Source: Phoronis australis (taxonomy: Eukaryota > Phoronida > Phoronidae). Taken from it: a stretch of DNA of 64,000 nt. The notes under the pieces were generated by a model. The model ran no database searches and was not told where the DNA came from. It worked only from the letters and a program-made list of their open reading frames with translations. Below are positions 1-14,400 of the stretch, in pieces. The translations under genes were made by a program, and so were the position numbers. The DNA lies in contig NMRA01000247.1 of NCBI GenBank assembly GCA_002633005.1, forward strand, positions 456,958-520,957, read 5' to 3'. The first letter of the stretch is position 1, and each line of letters begins with the position of its first letter.

Positions 1-101
1 TCGCTGCCTCGTTTTCGTGCCATTGGTGTTTCGAACGTTATTTACTGTTGTCTGATTCTTTACAAGTTTTTCTCGGTTGCATTACACTATTCATACTTCC
101 A

Positions 102-240
102 ATGCCAACGAAGTATTGTTGCTGTGTTGTGGGCTGACATGAAAAACTTTATAAACTGGACAAATACCAGTGGATGCGTGATCTGAAATTCTTCACCTTC
201 CAAAAGTAGGTCAGGCACTCATCTCTGGGACAAAAGAGAG
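102..240 (+). pseudogene. THAP-type zinc-finger N-terminus, broken relic
   Basis: Reading from the ATG at 102 gives MPTKYCCCVVG, then an in-frame TGA (135-137) at the position where the second zinc-binding Cys of a THAP C2CH finger is expected, then HEKLYK. After a short divergent stretch come DLKFFTF and, with a one-base frameshift near 201, PKVGQALISGTKE. THAP domains begin with a CC..V.GC motif and have a conserved Phe-Pro box about 20-30 residues later, so the order and spacing fit. Similarity stops near 240. A nonsense change at a metal ligand plus a frameshift make it non-functional. It may derive from a THAP-bearing transposase or a host THAP gene copy; which one cannot be told here. 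Identification rests on motif recall, not on a search. Confidence 0.55.
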
Positions 241-2384
241 TTCTATCACTGTGTAATCTGGAACCGACCTATTAGAATTCTACCCATAGGTGGTGCTAAT
301 GTACACCCAAACATGCAAACGTAGAGCTTAAAAGAACGGATTACTTTTGTAGACATCTTAAATTCAGAACAATTCTGAAAATTTTTACTGCAGTATAAGT
401 TCTTCAATTTGGGAAAGTCTAAATTTTGGGACATGCAGTCTTCCAAAAATTGAATTTTCTAGATTCTAGAATTTAGGACAAGGGGGATTTTGATGTTCAC
501 CACATTTCTTGAATTTCGGAAAATACAACTTTATATAATATTGCTGAGGGTTGCCAGTGATTCTGGAATTTGGAACAGCCAATATTGGATATTTTTAAAC
601 TTTGGGACAAGCTCCGACCTTGAGCGAAATATTTGATTTTTCACAGTAACAAATTGGAGAATTGTTACCGTATACCGTCTTTGACATTCAGGAGTTAGAA
701 CCAAATCAAAAGTGCACACCTGAGTTGCGAATAGTTAACATCAGCACTGAGCTAAACTAATGAGGATATTTGCGACAGTCACTATGAATGAACTATCTAT
801 TCATAATTGTATCTCGCAGTACCGCAGATAACCTCATCTACTGATTCAATATTGGAAATTTATGTTCGATGGCGAGGCCAACACTATTTGAAGGCTAAAT
901 ATGGCAGACTGCAACTGAGGCGGGTTTAATACATTTTAATGCACTAAGTCTAACTTGGGCATCTTGCACAACTAACAACCAATCAGTATTATGGCGATGG
1001 TAAATGTCAAGATCTGGTAAAGTCAACATTGACATTTGTACCAAAATCACCTGCCCGGGACATCAGCCCACAAGACAACTGACAGAAATAAAGATTCTTT
1101 TAACGAAAACTATTGATGCCATTAAATGTGGAAAGAGGACGTTATGTCTTGCAACAAACTGAAGAACAGACCATGGACAATTTGTCTGTTTTTGTCAGTT
1201 TATGAGACGGTTTTGACAACATTATGCATAAACAGATGAGTTGTCATTGACAAATTTTATTGCTCTCTTCACCAGAATTAAGTGAATGTCCAGAGCTCTT
1301 GCCTCAAAATGGAGAGGGCTGTCTCCATGACTCAAAATTTAAGCTAACTCAAAATCATGGCAGATACAAAAATTATGGAGAACGAGACAATACCAAATGA
1401 CAAAAAAAAACACCTGAGCCAAAGCCAACATGAATGAAACTTGTACAAATCTGCAATGTAAATGCCCAGAAACTGCAGTGCATATTTCTTCCCAATCCAT
1501 GTCAAAAGTACGGATAAAATACCAAAATGCTTCAAATAGCACAAAGCACATAGGCTAAGAGAATACCTGGTAAAACAAGAATACTTAAAACTTGAAATAA
1601 CCACACGAGTCAATACTTGAGATGTCAAAGTGCCTAAATTGTCAGCAACTCAAACACCTTTTACTTTTGTCTGAAGAGGAGACCTGAATAGCCTCAATAC
1701 AGACACACCGTTTTACATATTTTTGTTGTATCTTTTGATGATTTGTTATATGTCCTTATTAATAGGATCAACAAAGATACCTTGAGATTGGCAAAATCTG
1801 CATCAAAATCATAAACAGACAACAGTACAGTGACTTCAACCAATTTTTCACACAAAATTATGGTTGTAAAATAGCTTGTGCAGTGATAGCTGCCAATATT
1901 CAACGTTCTCAAAAGGAACTACTGACCAGTGATCTGTCAACAGAATAATTTCACCGCGGGCAATCTGAAGAACTTCATGCAATACAAAGAATTCTAATTT
2001 ATACATAATTGCTGATGTGCGTTGTAATATCCAACTCAATCAAGAGTATCGAGTGGCCAAACAGATGTCATAATTCATCAAAGTTCACCTTATTACCGTG
2101 GAAACGGTGAGAAAAGAGCAAATTTCGGTCAGCAAATTAAAGGTTGGAATTTTTCCCCATTTATTGGGCCAACATCAGCTAATGAGTTTTGCACACACTG
2201 TCTACATGTATTGCTGCTTGTATCAGGTTCATAGACTGGTTTGGTTTGATAACTTACTTATGGGCGACAGACAATAATTGTCCATGAATTGAAAGACAGC
2301 CATTGACAAGCCAGGAGACAGCAAATATCACCTGACCACTGTTTACAGAAACTATTTCAAATTTTGCAAGTATATAGTTAACAC

Positions 2385-2446
2385 GTATTTTATCCAAGTA
2401 TAATTAAAATAGCAAGTATTTTATCCAAGTATAATTAAAATATCAA
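2385..2446. repeat. 31-bp direct tandem duplication
   Basis: Two adjacent 31-bp copies (2385-2415 and 2416-2446) that differ at a single base. Each begins GTATTTTATCCAAGT. It looks like a recent local slippage or duplication event in intronic sequence. Confidence 0.9.
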
Positions 2447-4017
2447 ACGTAAGAACAAAACAAATTATTAATACATTGACTCCAGTAGTAATGAAGACTG
2501 GGATAATATGAAGTGGTGAGTGTACCCTTGATGCATCTCAAACAGCAAAGCTATGAGGGGTACTTATTACTTTAAATATTCCCACTAGATGGATCGACAA
2601 CAATAAAAATGAAACAATTTCTTGGAAGCACAGCTCCAGGCGTGGTGATAAAAGCATGGCTGGTAAATTTCACAAACATCAATCCAGTAGTTAGGAAAAA
2701 AAATTGAATTAAGGAAACTTCTACCAAATTTCAAGAAGATCCTTCCCAAGGATTTGGTTGGCAATGAGCCGGATAACAAAAAATAGACAAAATGTGCTAA
2801 GATTATCCAATAGGTCAAATTAGTAAAATTCTTCAGTGAATTGAACTGAGAGCCCTAGGAAAGTAGTCACAGTATAGAAGCTCAACAAAAGCCCAAGGCT
2901 GATTGATCTATTGTTAGAGTTAGCAAGGCTTGGTTAAGCATGACATTATCTGTTGTGACCTAATGTACAGAAGTTTTTAATCTACAATTTCGAGAAAATA
3001 GCCTTCATAATGCCTTTTGGCAAGGTGGGACTTTGATTTTTAGAAATGGTGAACTGGAAATCACAACAGTTTTAAACGGTGTCTGAAAGAAATGGGAGTT
3101 AGCAACTGATTGCTAGGATTCCAATTCATTAGTTAAGGGATCTCCACACATAACAAACAGTGCAAATGTGTCTGGATTTCAGAGGGCTTCAGGGGTGATG
3201 CATAGAAAATCTCATCACGCCCATCCAAAAATGGGCAGATGCTGTCCTCTCTGTCATAAGAACAAAACTGCTAAATTACACGAGTAATCATCAAATGACT
3301 TGATTGGCCAGAAAAGAGGGTGACGTCCTAAAGTGAAATTGCCCCTCGGGGGTTCAGTGATAAACAAATCTGTCCAACTGAGTACCTACAAGTGTGCTTC
3401 ATGTTCTGCGCAATTTAATAGGGTGTAAATCTGAAGCTTTGGTAGGAACACGGGTTGCAATTTTCTGTTTAGGATGGTAGAAACATGGTGACAATTTTCA
3501 AGGCCCAGCGGCAATCTGCTACCCAAATATATGTGTTGTTGACCTGCAGGATTTGAAAATTGGTTTTTAATACGAACACTAAACCAGGACATTAAAAACA
3601 GGTTTTAAATCAAAAATGAAATGCCAAGTATGAAGTGCAGCATTGCACTTAATTAAAATAAACAACTTTTTAACCAAATTAGTCTGCACAGATGTGCATC
3701 CAAGCAGAGTGGCTTCAAGTCGTCTGCTGCACAAGTAGTGAGACAGCATACATGTGAAACAGGCGACGTAGGTCACAACAAAAATGGAGAATCAAATCAT
3801 GTCATGGGTAATGGGCGACTCGAAGCTCACTAGGTGGTCAAGTGCATGCATTCCAGTAGTCACCTTAGCTCTTAAGTCTACAAATGGCTATAGGAAAATG
3901 AACTGCTCTTTGCCAATTCTATTCAGATGTCAAAAAAGTGAAGCCTTTCTGTATTAGTCTCATCTAGTGAATAATGAGTTGCCAATTTTTAAAAGAAATT
4001 ACAACAGAACTACTAAC

Positions 4018-4269
4018 CTCTGCTCGTTACTTTGATATGTGCACTGGGCATGCCCGCGTGAGCTAATAGTCGTTGCTCTTCTGACAACACCTTCTGTTTC
4101 TTGGGAGCCGGCTCATCATCTCTTAGCAGGTCTGGCTTCGAAATAGTTTCCGTTTTCTTCATTGCTTCCCTGGCGGCTTCCTCCATTGCACGCGATGCAA
4201 CCTCCATGGCGATTTTGCTCCTGATTGACAAATCGTGTGGAGGAGAGGATGGTGGAGTCCTATCATCAT
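4018..4269 (-). CDS. ARID3: ARID3 coding exon 6 (start of REKLES region; residues 408-490, continues off window)
   Basis: 252 nt. The acceptor is CATTTGTAG|ATGATGATAGG and the donor is AGCAGAG|GTTAGT, which has T rather than a purine at +3 but is otherwise normal. It encodes an acidic/Pro start (DDRTPPSSPP), a long amphipathic Ala/Glu/Met/Lys segment, the basic PKKQKV motif, then LSEEQRLLAHAGMPSAHIKV. This resembles the first half of the REKLES region, which mediates paralogue association and nucleo-cytoplasmic shuttling in vertebrate ARID3A. The second, beta-rich half (family pattern: ...EINGxxYxGVLFA...) is absent here and must lie in a downstream exon. The exon ends one base into a codon. 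Confidence 0.93.
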
Positions 4270-5406
4270 CTACAAATGAATACACCTTACAAGAGGAATG
4301 ATACTGAATGTTACAAACACTAAAGTGAATGTAACTTTTCAAACTATTTCTTCATAACATATTTTAATATGACACAACTCAAATAAATACTACGGCCTCA
4401 AGAAGGCTATTTTCATGATATAGAAACATGCAAATGGGTCTCTTTTAGTGATTTCATACGTGTTTTGCCAGAAAAGAGAATTCCAGTACCAGCTGGCTTC
4501 TTCCACATCCACGTGCTCTCACAGACACTCTCACGAACTTAATTTTGTTGTTGTGCAGATCAAGCATCAGATATGAAATGCGACTTCTCCATTTTCAACT
4601 TTTAGTAAACAACACAAATGAACATCAGTAACTTTTTACTACTTTTTGTCATCTAAATCAAAACAGATATAAGTACACATAGTACAACAAATCAACTTAC
4701 CAGAATGATTGGCAGAGTGTGGCGGCTTAGGACATAATGCCAACGGTGGACTGCCGAACCCATTAAGATGTCCGTTCAAGTGGCTGTTAATTGCTCCGAG
4801 ACCACTGAAGAAACCCCCATTCAAATGAGGTGAGACCAGCGTTGGGGCACCGGGGGACATCTCGTATCCATAGCTGGACCGGCGACCCTCTCTTCTGTTG
4901 CCGTCTATGGCAGCTTGAAGTTCTGATGGTGAACTAAGCTTTAGTTTCTCACATTCGTACGGGTAGAGGTACTTCATGTATCTGAAAACAGGTGGAATTT
5001 AAGTGTAAATAAAAGTTTGTTTACTGTCATGTGACCAACAGTAAAATATGCAGATAATTCAAATATTTGTTCGCAATCAAAAGAATTATTTTTTCAATTG
5101 CAAAAACAAAATGCTTTTGTAACAGAATTGAGCATGCTACGGCAATATTGGAAAGAAGAACTGAAAATAAAATAATTTACCGACCAACCTACCCATATCA
5201 GAGGTGTGAAGGCCAGGCGGTAGTACAAAAAATATTTAAAGGACGACATTATTTAAGAGATTGCCACAAAGTTTGGACAAATTGAGCAAAATTTTTATTA
5301 CAGGCCTAATTTGTTCTGAATGTGAATGCAATTATTTTGGCAGAGGAGCTTAAAACGTAAATGGGCAAATCAGAAACAGTGCAATAATCATGTCATCGTG
5401 TGTGTT

Positions 5407-5453
<47 letters not shown>

Positions 5454-8400
5454 GTGTGTATTGCGTGAAGTATAAACACAGTACTCTTGTTCAGGGACAT
5501 GAACTATTAAAACAGAAAATGCTGTTAAGGTTTAATTCACTACCCATATGAACAGCCCCTATAACAACATGAAGCACCCTAAAGGGAGAGACACACACAC
5601 ACTGAGGTGTTTATCAGGGAGAATGCAGTGAGTGTCTTAGTGAAGGTAACTATACATACTGTGTCCTGAGTGTGAACGCAGCGCTTGTGATGGAAGAAGG
5701 AAGATTGAGTCCCTTGGTTATCTCACGCCATAGCTTCTTGTTGATGACTTCTACCAATCCTCCTTTGGACACTACCAACTTGAAGAGCTGATAGAGGTCC
5801 AGGGTTTGCTTAGCCATGATGGGGATACGGTTCACGGGTGTACCTAAGAGTAGAATTAATACAATTACTTGTATATACAGTTGCAGCAATTTCAGATGAC
5901 TACAGTGCAGTTGTGACCTGGATGTCACTATTTCAGAGCACCTATGAAGATAAAGTAACTGATGGGATAAAACAATTCTTGTCATGATTCTCTCAGATCA
6001 TTAATTCAATACAGGTATTTTGCATATTATACCGATAAGAAAACATTAAGATAGGAAGGAAATGCAGAAAAAATATACCGAAGTAACATAATGTGACCAG
6101 CAGACGACATCGGGATCAGATTAATGAAACTTAATTATTTTGCTTATTGATTTTTTCCAACATCTAAACTAAATAACGCAAGAATGCATAGCAATCATGT
6201 CTTTAACAGACAACAAAAGATGCCATATAAAAAGCATTCTTTCTCACAATTATCACCAGTTTAATGGAGATATTTGCCAATTTTGCTCTAAAACCCCAAT
6301 AAACAACTTAAGACTTTCTTAATGATGTTATTTATAACAGAGTACTAGATGTGTCCATCAAGTGAAAAACATATCAAGGATGTTTATTCTGTTTCAAGTC
6401 AAGTGTATCTGCAAGCTAATTGAACCAAGTAACACAGACCAAATACTGACAGATCTCATTGGTTAAAAATGATCAAATTAACTGTTTATGTTGCAACACT
6501 TCATGAAAAATATATCAATTGGTAAACTAAGCCTTACTATTCTACCACAAAAAACTTAATGTCATTTTTTCGAGTAAGGTAAACTTTCCAAAAAAAAAAA
6601 CAAAAGCAGCAACACACATAATCTCTAACAAATGGTGACGGTTCATTAGTTTCAGTGCATTAGTTTTTCAGAGCATTATATGTTCTTTTTATCCTTTCAA
6701 TAGTTTAACTAATGAATCAAATTAATTTCAACCATTCTCTAATAGCAAGAGGCAGAAGCCATTAGCTTCAAAACCATTCAAGAAAGAGAATGCAACAGAG
6801 TATGGGAGTATCCAAAGAATTTGACAGAATTGACTTTTGATTGTCTCTGCATTCCAGTGCTTTCATTAGTTCTCGCTATAATTTCACCCAGCCATGGGAT
6901 TAGGGTGTGAACAACGATTAGATTAATGATGACACCAACCGAAACTTTTAAAAGAGATGTCCATTGATGTAACATTGGCAGACAACCCTGGGGTGAGGTA
7001 ATACCACACTTTCTAAATTAGATGTCATTCATTAATAAATCACACAGGGGTAAATGACTTCTTAATAAATCACACAGGGGTTAAATGACTGTGGGACACC
7101 AGTATCAAACAGAAATCTGCTATCTTTCTGAAGTTGATCACCATAATCTCCATATATCCTTCAGGAGACATTCAGCTGTTAGACTGGTGGGGTACCTTCA
7201 TTCCTGATGCGCCAGATGACACAATATGTATAACCCAGATTAGGAAAATCACATTTCCCAGTAGACCACTTGTGGGTTTCCAAACTTGAACAGAAAAGTG
7301 GGAAAAATCATTCTCTTGTTGCATAACCTAAAATAAGGTCTTTAACCCCCCAAATGGAAAACCAGCTTGAGGTCTCACAAACCTTGGGACTTGGACATAC
7401 TTCCATAGAAGCAAGGAACTCGACAAAATGCAAGACTTGCGAAATATCGCCATGCATTACACTCACAAAATTCTTGCATCTATGAAACGTAGACCAAATT
7501 AGCAACATGATGTGAAGGAAAGTGGGACAAAAATCCTCCACAGTTTATGCGTCACAACCAGGTCATGACAATGGTGAAGGAAAGCAAACCTATAACCAAA
7601 TACAGGAGACTCCCTGGCAATGGCAATGTTAGCACTGAATTTCTTGGTGACTGGATAATCGAACTATAGCGAATACCGCACACTGCTTCTTTAAACATGC
7701 AAGTCAGGGTAATGTTTAAACAAAATAACAAAAATAATGGACAGTGACATAATGAAAATTATTTCTGGTAAATAGCGGTTCACAAATTTTCTGTCCACTT
7801 TTCTTGGAACATTTTGTGCAGTTGAAAAATTGTACCATCCAGAGCTATGTCCATATTTTTTCTTATTATTTGCGGTCTTTTTTGAATAGTCAGCAGCAAC
7901 AATTTGTTTTTGAGTAACTTGGAAGAAGCAATCAGAGAGCTGATCACTTTACTGCATCTCAAGTTTGTGCAGAACTCATGGCATTTCTATTAAATGTGAT
8001 TTGATATAGCAACTAATTCAGAATACAAGAGCGACAATGGCAGCTGTCAGGTGATTTGTTATAACGGTGAATGCATAACGTTCACAGACAAAGGGAAAGG
8101 CCAATACAGACTTCAGGTTTTGGTACAGTTTCATACAGTATGAAGAGCAACTGAAATAAGATGATGACTAGTTGCATATCGCTGTCAAATTACGCAGACA
8201 ACAGCTTCCTCAGACTTTGGATCATTATTATTCAGCAAATGACATCAGACAGGTAAACACTTACTAAGGCTATATACCCATAAACATGCATAGACACATA
8301 GAATAAGAGAGCACAAACAACAGGTGCACTAACTTTAACAATTGAATTCACAATAAAACAAAAACCCACTTTGATATTTTTGTATGAAATTCTCACGAGA

Positions 8401-11400
8401 GGCGCCACTTACTTTATGTGCTAATCTTAGCTTGCAGTACATGTACAAGGATGGTGAGAAATTCTGATACTTTCGTACTATCTAGCAACAAATTTTAGTA
8501 ATGGAAGTGCAAATCCAAAACAAGCTCTCTACTGCTGGCTGCTTTTTCCATGTGCTTAGAGTCAGCAGACATATACGCCAGAAGTAAATCTGACTGACCC
8601 AGCAGGAGCCGCTAGTGAATAGTGTGGTTGAAGCTTCAGTCCTGCATTGAGAACATATAGAAATGGTGGTCCATGTACTACTGTTTGTAAATAATCTCTG
8701 TCAAATGTTCATGAATTTAATGGAAACTGACACTGATGTGTACGAATATCACTGCTGGTTCATAACTTTTATATTACTAATAGTAACAAATATTAACAAA
8801 TATAAACCCATATTTTACTAGTGAACACATACATACAGATTGAGCATGTTCAACACCTATGATATACATGAAGAACCTTGCACTATCCAGCCAGAGATGA
8901 ACCCAAAGATTTGCATATTTCTTGGAATTACTATACCCCACATGCATGCTTTTCCACTTCATTCATTTTGATATAACAATTATTGAAATTATTAGGTTTC
9001 ATTTTAATATTATCAAATAATTATTGATGATGAGTTGCTTTTAAAATATAAATGGCATTAAGGCTTACTACTAATGTCGCAATGAAACGGTTTCTTTTTT
9101 AATACGAAAATATACCCAGAGTAAGTGCCATTGACACATAATGGTGAGAAAGAGATGCTATCCAGTTTAAAAACTTTCAACAATTCACTAGGTCAGATGG
9201 TGCTGAGAGCTGCTGTCAATTTCTTGAATTCCACCCCTAAGTCAATTTATTCCTATATTCCAGTGCACAGTGTGTTGATTAGGTTGATTTAGCGAAACAC
9301 CAACTGGTAACATTCAAAGAGTGTTATATGTGCAATGCAATTGAAAACCATCTAATGCCAGGCAGACGGGTAATTTAAATTGCAATTGAAAACGGGCAGT
9401 TTGGCCACTTGAGTCAGACACATTTCGGTTAATCTCAAATTCTGCTTTATATTTAGAATCCTCAATTCTCGCATCGTATCGTTGTATCCGTTCAATCATG
9501 GCAGAAGGATGTTCCGAATTCTTTACGCATTCAATTAAAGCCAGAACCCAGACTGGACACCATTCTTGATAGGGTAATTAGTTTGTTGGCATGATATTTT
9601 CAGTTGCAATAAGCCACCGGATACAAAATGTTCTTCTGTCTTCCAAATGAGGACAAATAAATTCAGGAACACTTGCGGGTTCATTTGTGCCATAAGAACA
9701 CTGACTCGTACACTCTCAAGCTCATCACACTGACCGAAAAATGCAAGAAAACAACGATTAGGCGAGAACTGATAAGACCTCTGATGCAACCGAGACACAA
9801 CACAATGTTTGTCAAGCCCGAGTAATTTCACAACTAAAAAATCATACCATTGGACAGTGCTGAAAGAAGTGTTGTGAATTAACAGTAATACATGAAAGCA
9901 CTCTCATCTGCTTGGAATGAAGCTCACTCTCAGTTGTATAGTACACTTGTGTGATGATCCTTCCTTAAAACACGTAGTGTTGAACATCTGACAGGATGCA
10001 CTGTATACGATGTTAAGTTTGAAGCATTCGAGTTGGCGAAATAAAACCTTGAGATCAAGTTAAATATCCAGTGGTAATAATGGAAACAATAAAACGTATA
10101 AATTCAACATCAATGTATTGATTCGTTATCTTCGAACATTCATTGCCAAGGAAAACACTAAAATGATAAAAGCGTGCAAAAAGCACCGCCTGATGCCATA
10201 AAATGTTAGTACACATCATTATTCGATCCTAGCACATTGCTTTTCATGCGATAGTTTTGACCTTGATAATCAGCAGACATATATGAGAAGATACGGAATC
10301 AATACATCGATGTCGAATTTATGCATTTTATTGCTACCGGTATGCCTATGATTTCACAAGTGCTTAATGGATGAAACTCCAATGACAAGGTTTTATTTCG
10401 CCAACTCACACACAACAACAATGATCTTTTAAGATGAATGTTTGCAATGCATCCTGTCAGGTTTTCAACACTACATCCTTGAAGGATGGACCATTACCAA
10501 TGTATACTATACAAGAGGCAGTGTCATTCTAAGCTTATGGGAGGGACCAGGGGAAACATAAAATCTGCAAAATCACTTGCTTAAAAGAAATTTTGCTGCC
10601 AACATACAAATGCAAATGAAAATTATGAAACAATTTGGAGCTGTCAAATCTAAGTGGATTATTTTTAATCAAAATAGTGCGATACTCCACACACAAATTC
10701 CTTTGTTTGACTGTATACTCTGTACTCGCTCTCTAAACATAGTCAAAAGTAGGTTTTGCCACCCTTTCAAAAGAGAAAGACAACAAATGCATTGTGATAT
10801 AATGTAGATTTGTGGTATTTACTTCAACTACTCTAGTCTACCTTGTGATTGCAGAACATCAACTGTCCTAATATGATACACAATTGTACTCAGTAACCGT
10901 GATGAAGACCAGCTCATAAGAACACGGCTCTTTTTCAAGAAGAGAAGCTTTGATTTTTTTGCTCAAGTGAGGTTTAATTATTCTTCAGCAATTGTTATGT
11001 GGAGCATAAAACCAAAGTTCTTTTGTCTTAAACAGACCCCGATACAGTATGAAAAAACTACGATCTTATATAATGTCGGTTTTGTTTATAATACAACAGA
11101 AATACCCACAAAATCAATTCCAGATTTTAAAAAGTTACTTTGATATCAAGTAATCTACATCCTTTATTCTGAAAAGAATCTACCTGAAGTGTATCGAATG
11201 TTTTAGGAACATTTTAAATTGCAGAGAAGGAACTCGCGTTTGGGACATTACGCAAAAAACTTAGATAGTTTTATAAGACTTCTGAATTGATCATCTGGTG
11301 TGCATTAAGCATTTATGGAGAGTATTAAATGGAAATTATGTGGCTCTTAATAGTAATCAATTCACATTTAGATATTATGAGGAATTATACAACAATGTGT

Positions 11401-14400
11401 GGGACAGGATATGACGGCTTCCGGATGACCAAGTCTATACAACCAAGTGTCTTCACTGCTCAGAGCTTAAAGCGATCTTAAACCCAGGTTTTCTGTCACA
11501 AAACAAGTTTTGTTAAGGCCACGTACCATTATACAATTGATCTCAATTGTTCATCAAACAAAATAAGTGTGATTTCTGGGCTTTAATGTAAAGAACTGAC
11601 ACCCATTATTCCTTGAGACCTGGCTCATCAAATTATAAGTTAAAGCGTGACCTGAAATTTTATGAGCTAATTGGTCTGAAAAAAATAATGACCCTGAGTC
11701 CTCATCTAGACTGAGTAAGGAACAAGAGAAAACCAAGCTTAAAAAGTTAAGTGGCCTAAATTAAAACTTGGATTTGTTGACAGGAAGCATTCATGCAGCT
11801 TTAAATGCCCTGTAGAACACAAAATGTCCACTAATCTCCAACAAGTCATACAAAAAGTTACGTTAGGCATTGTTTTCATATTAATAATAGCTCCATGAAT
11901 AACAACTGATAAAAATAATTGCCAAATTGACTACAGTACGTCAAATACCTATTCATGGATTTAATGAGTGAATGCTTTTTAATTGGCGGACATTTCAACC
12001 TCACGGGAAACACGTAATCCTAATGCATTATATAAATTCTGGTTAAAAGGTAAAGTCGTTGAGTTAAACTTTTAGTTTTAGACCCAATTTGATTTGCTTG
12101 GAACAGAAAATATGTCAAAATCATCATCATACCCGATATGTGTGTTGTTGAATTTGAATAACCCAACAACAAAACTTACTTTACTTCACAAGTTAGACAA
12201 ATTGGTCACTTTCAGTACATTACAGCAAATTGCATGTCACATAAATTGGAACTTGACACCCATGCTGAGTGTGTGAAACACTCAATTATTTGAGTAAATG
12301 ATTCGCTATCAAACGACATCTATTGTGAGATCTTAATTATGATGCAGCCCGACAGATACTATTATCATTAAGTATTGTTGAGGTTATGTATGCATTAGGA
12401 TTGGATGTTTTATACAGTGTCAAAATAAAATGGAGTGATTGTGTCTCGGAGAGAGAGGAAGCGGGCTCTCCTCAGAGGGACTTGGTAGGGACATGGGTAC
12501 GATGGTATTTTGCACTTAAAAAGCAGGCACCATTTGACATCCAAATTTTGTCCTGTAAGATGCCTTCGTATCTGGGCATTTTGTCCCATCAGGTATTTTA
12601 CTTGGTATTTTGGTGTGATGTCCTTATGTCAGTCTGTCAACATGTCACCTGTGAACTTTACATGGAGGTGCTGGCCACTGACGAGACCGTGTTATCTCAG
12701 ATAGGGTTTTTCATAGTTTCATTTTCCATTGGGTTCCCCTTTTCACAAATTGCACAGTTAGGTATTCCATTGGTCTTCTTAGTTTTAGATGAGTTGCACT
12801 TTCAATTCATTGGGTGGAAGAGATCCCTCCAAGAGCTACATGTTACCTGACCAAGCCGCATCTCATTTACCCAGTCGTAAATAATATCAAAAAACACAAT
12901 TTTCTTAGGAAAAGCCAATTGACTACAAAAGTCCAGGGATCGTGATTTTCAAAATCACAGGCACAATACAACCAAAGATTTTATAAGTATGTTATGTGAA
13001 GGTGAAAATAAGAAAAGTATTTATAATTAGAATTACAACACCTGTACACCTAAAACATACCTTATATTTTCAACCAATTGTTTTTAGATTTCCATTAGTA
13101 AGAAAATAACAAAGGATCAGAAATAAATCTTGCAATTAACCACATTATTCCATGCACAAAAAACATGCAAAACACAAAGGCAACAACTTAATTTCCTGAA
13201 GGAGATTGTCATCCAAAAATTAGTTTTATGTAAAAAATAAAAACTAACAATATTTGAAAACTTAATACCATACCCTGAAGAAAGTTTTATAAAAGACAAG
13301 AACAACAATTTATTATGATAAATTTTAGAAAAAACATATGGAAGTTGGTAATCAAGCCAGCTGATAAATACTCATTAAATAGTATTCTTAGAAGTTGATC
13401 AGTACAAATGAAGTGATAATTTGGAGTGAAGATGATATCACGGTCATTAATGAAAGTCGCAAGATTATTATTCCCGAGGGATAGTGTCCTTCAGTTGGTG
13501 ATTATGTGAACATGTAATGTTTTTGATATTAAATCTGACAGTTAATGAGCGGTCATTTGCCACAATGTAAGGACTTAATAGACAGCGTTGGGTTAACGAC
13601 TAGCATAGAACACGGCTTATTTAGCTGTTTAAAGCCAAGGCCAGCGTCTGTAAAGGTTGTTGTGCAATTTTCTGACTAATATGAAATAATAAAGAGCGTT
13701 CTGATCAACTTGTCTGATTTGCAGGCAGAATGATGAAGTTATTAGTGGGAGCACTTTTAACCATTTCTTAGTGATATGTGTGGTCGATTTGATGTCACTG
13801 CGGTTGACTGGAAGAATGATGTGGTCTATTCATTGGAACTAACTGATGCGTCAATGGCAACTGGGACAGATATGAATGTGAACATTTATTTCCTGCTGAG
13901 AAAGTAACAAGTTTATTATGCATCCGGATGAGGTTCCTGTGATATTAGTTTGTACGCATAACCATTCGTGACACCGTGACGTGTTTTACTTTTTACATAA
14001 TTCCAAATGTTTGAAAATACCTTCATATCTTTCATTATTTATTTCATATTAAGGCAAACGAGGATTCTTAATAACTCTAAATTACGAAAGACAGCTTTGT
14101 GGGAAAAAAATTCATAAAGAACATTCCCACAAATTTAAATCTTATTAATAAAAATTTATTAGTGAGCAAATACTCTTGTATGCTTTAAGATCAGACAAAA
14201 ATGAATGAAAATGATTCTGGACAACTAGAATATTAAACTTTATCTCAGCCTAAAAGGTTTACCTTAGTTTACAACTATAACCCTTGGCTGCAGGAGTTGA
14301 ATGCATTTGTTGGCCAGATGAGGACAACTATCCAATCGATGACAATTTAATCTTGGCTAACAACGATTTTTATTGATCTACATTAAGGGCATAATAAGTG

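Larger units (their letters stand above)
1..4017. other. ARID3 intron 6 (or later 3' part), no exon recognised
   Basis: Non-coding sequence downstream of ARID3 exon 6 on the minus strand. I looked for the missing REKLES C-terminal exon on the minus strand and did not see a convincing one. The stretch holds a broken THAP-domain relic on the plus strand (102-240), a 31-bp tandem duplication (2385-2446) and otherwise AT-rich unique-looking sequence. The small ORFs here have no recognisable product. Confidence 0.6.

Noticed and set aside
5654-5660. Alternative ARID3 exon 4 donor a few bases further, after CAGTAT
   Set aside because: That would break the frame into exon 5; the GTATGT donor gives Thr-Gln-Tyr-Met as the family requires.
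12386-12850. 154-codon plus-strand ORF
   Set aside because: The translation has no recognisable domain, is rich in residues expected from AT/TG-rich DNA, and has neither a good start context nor splice partners. Likely chance.
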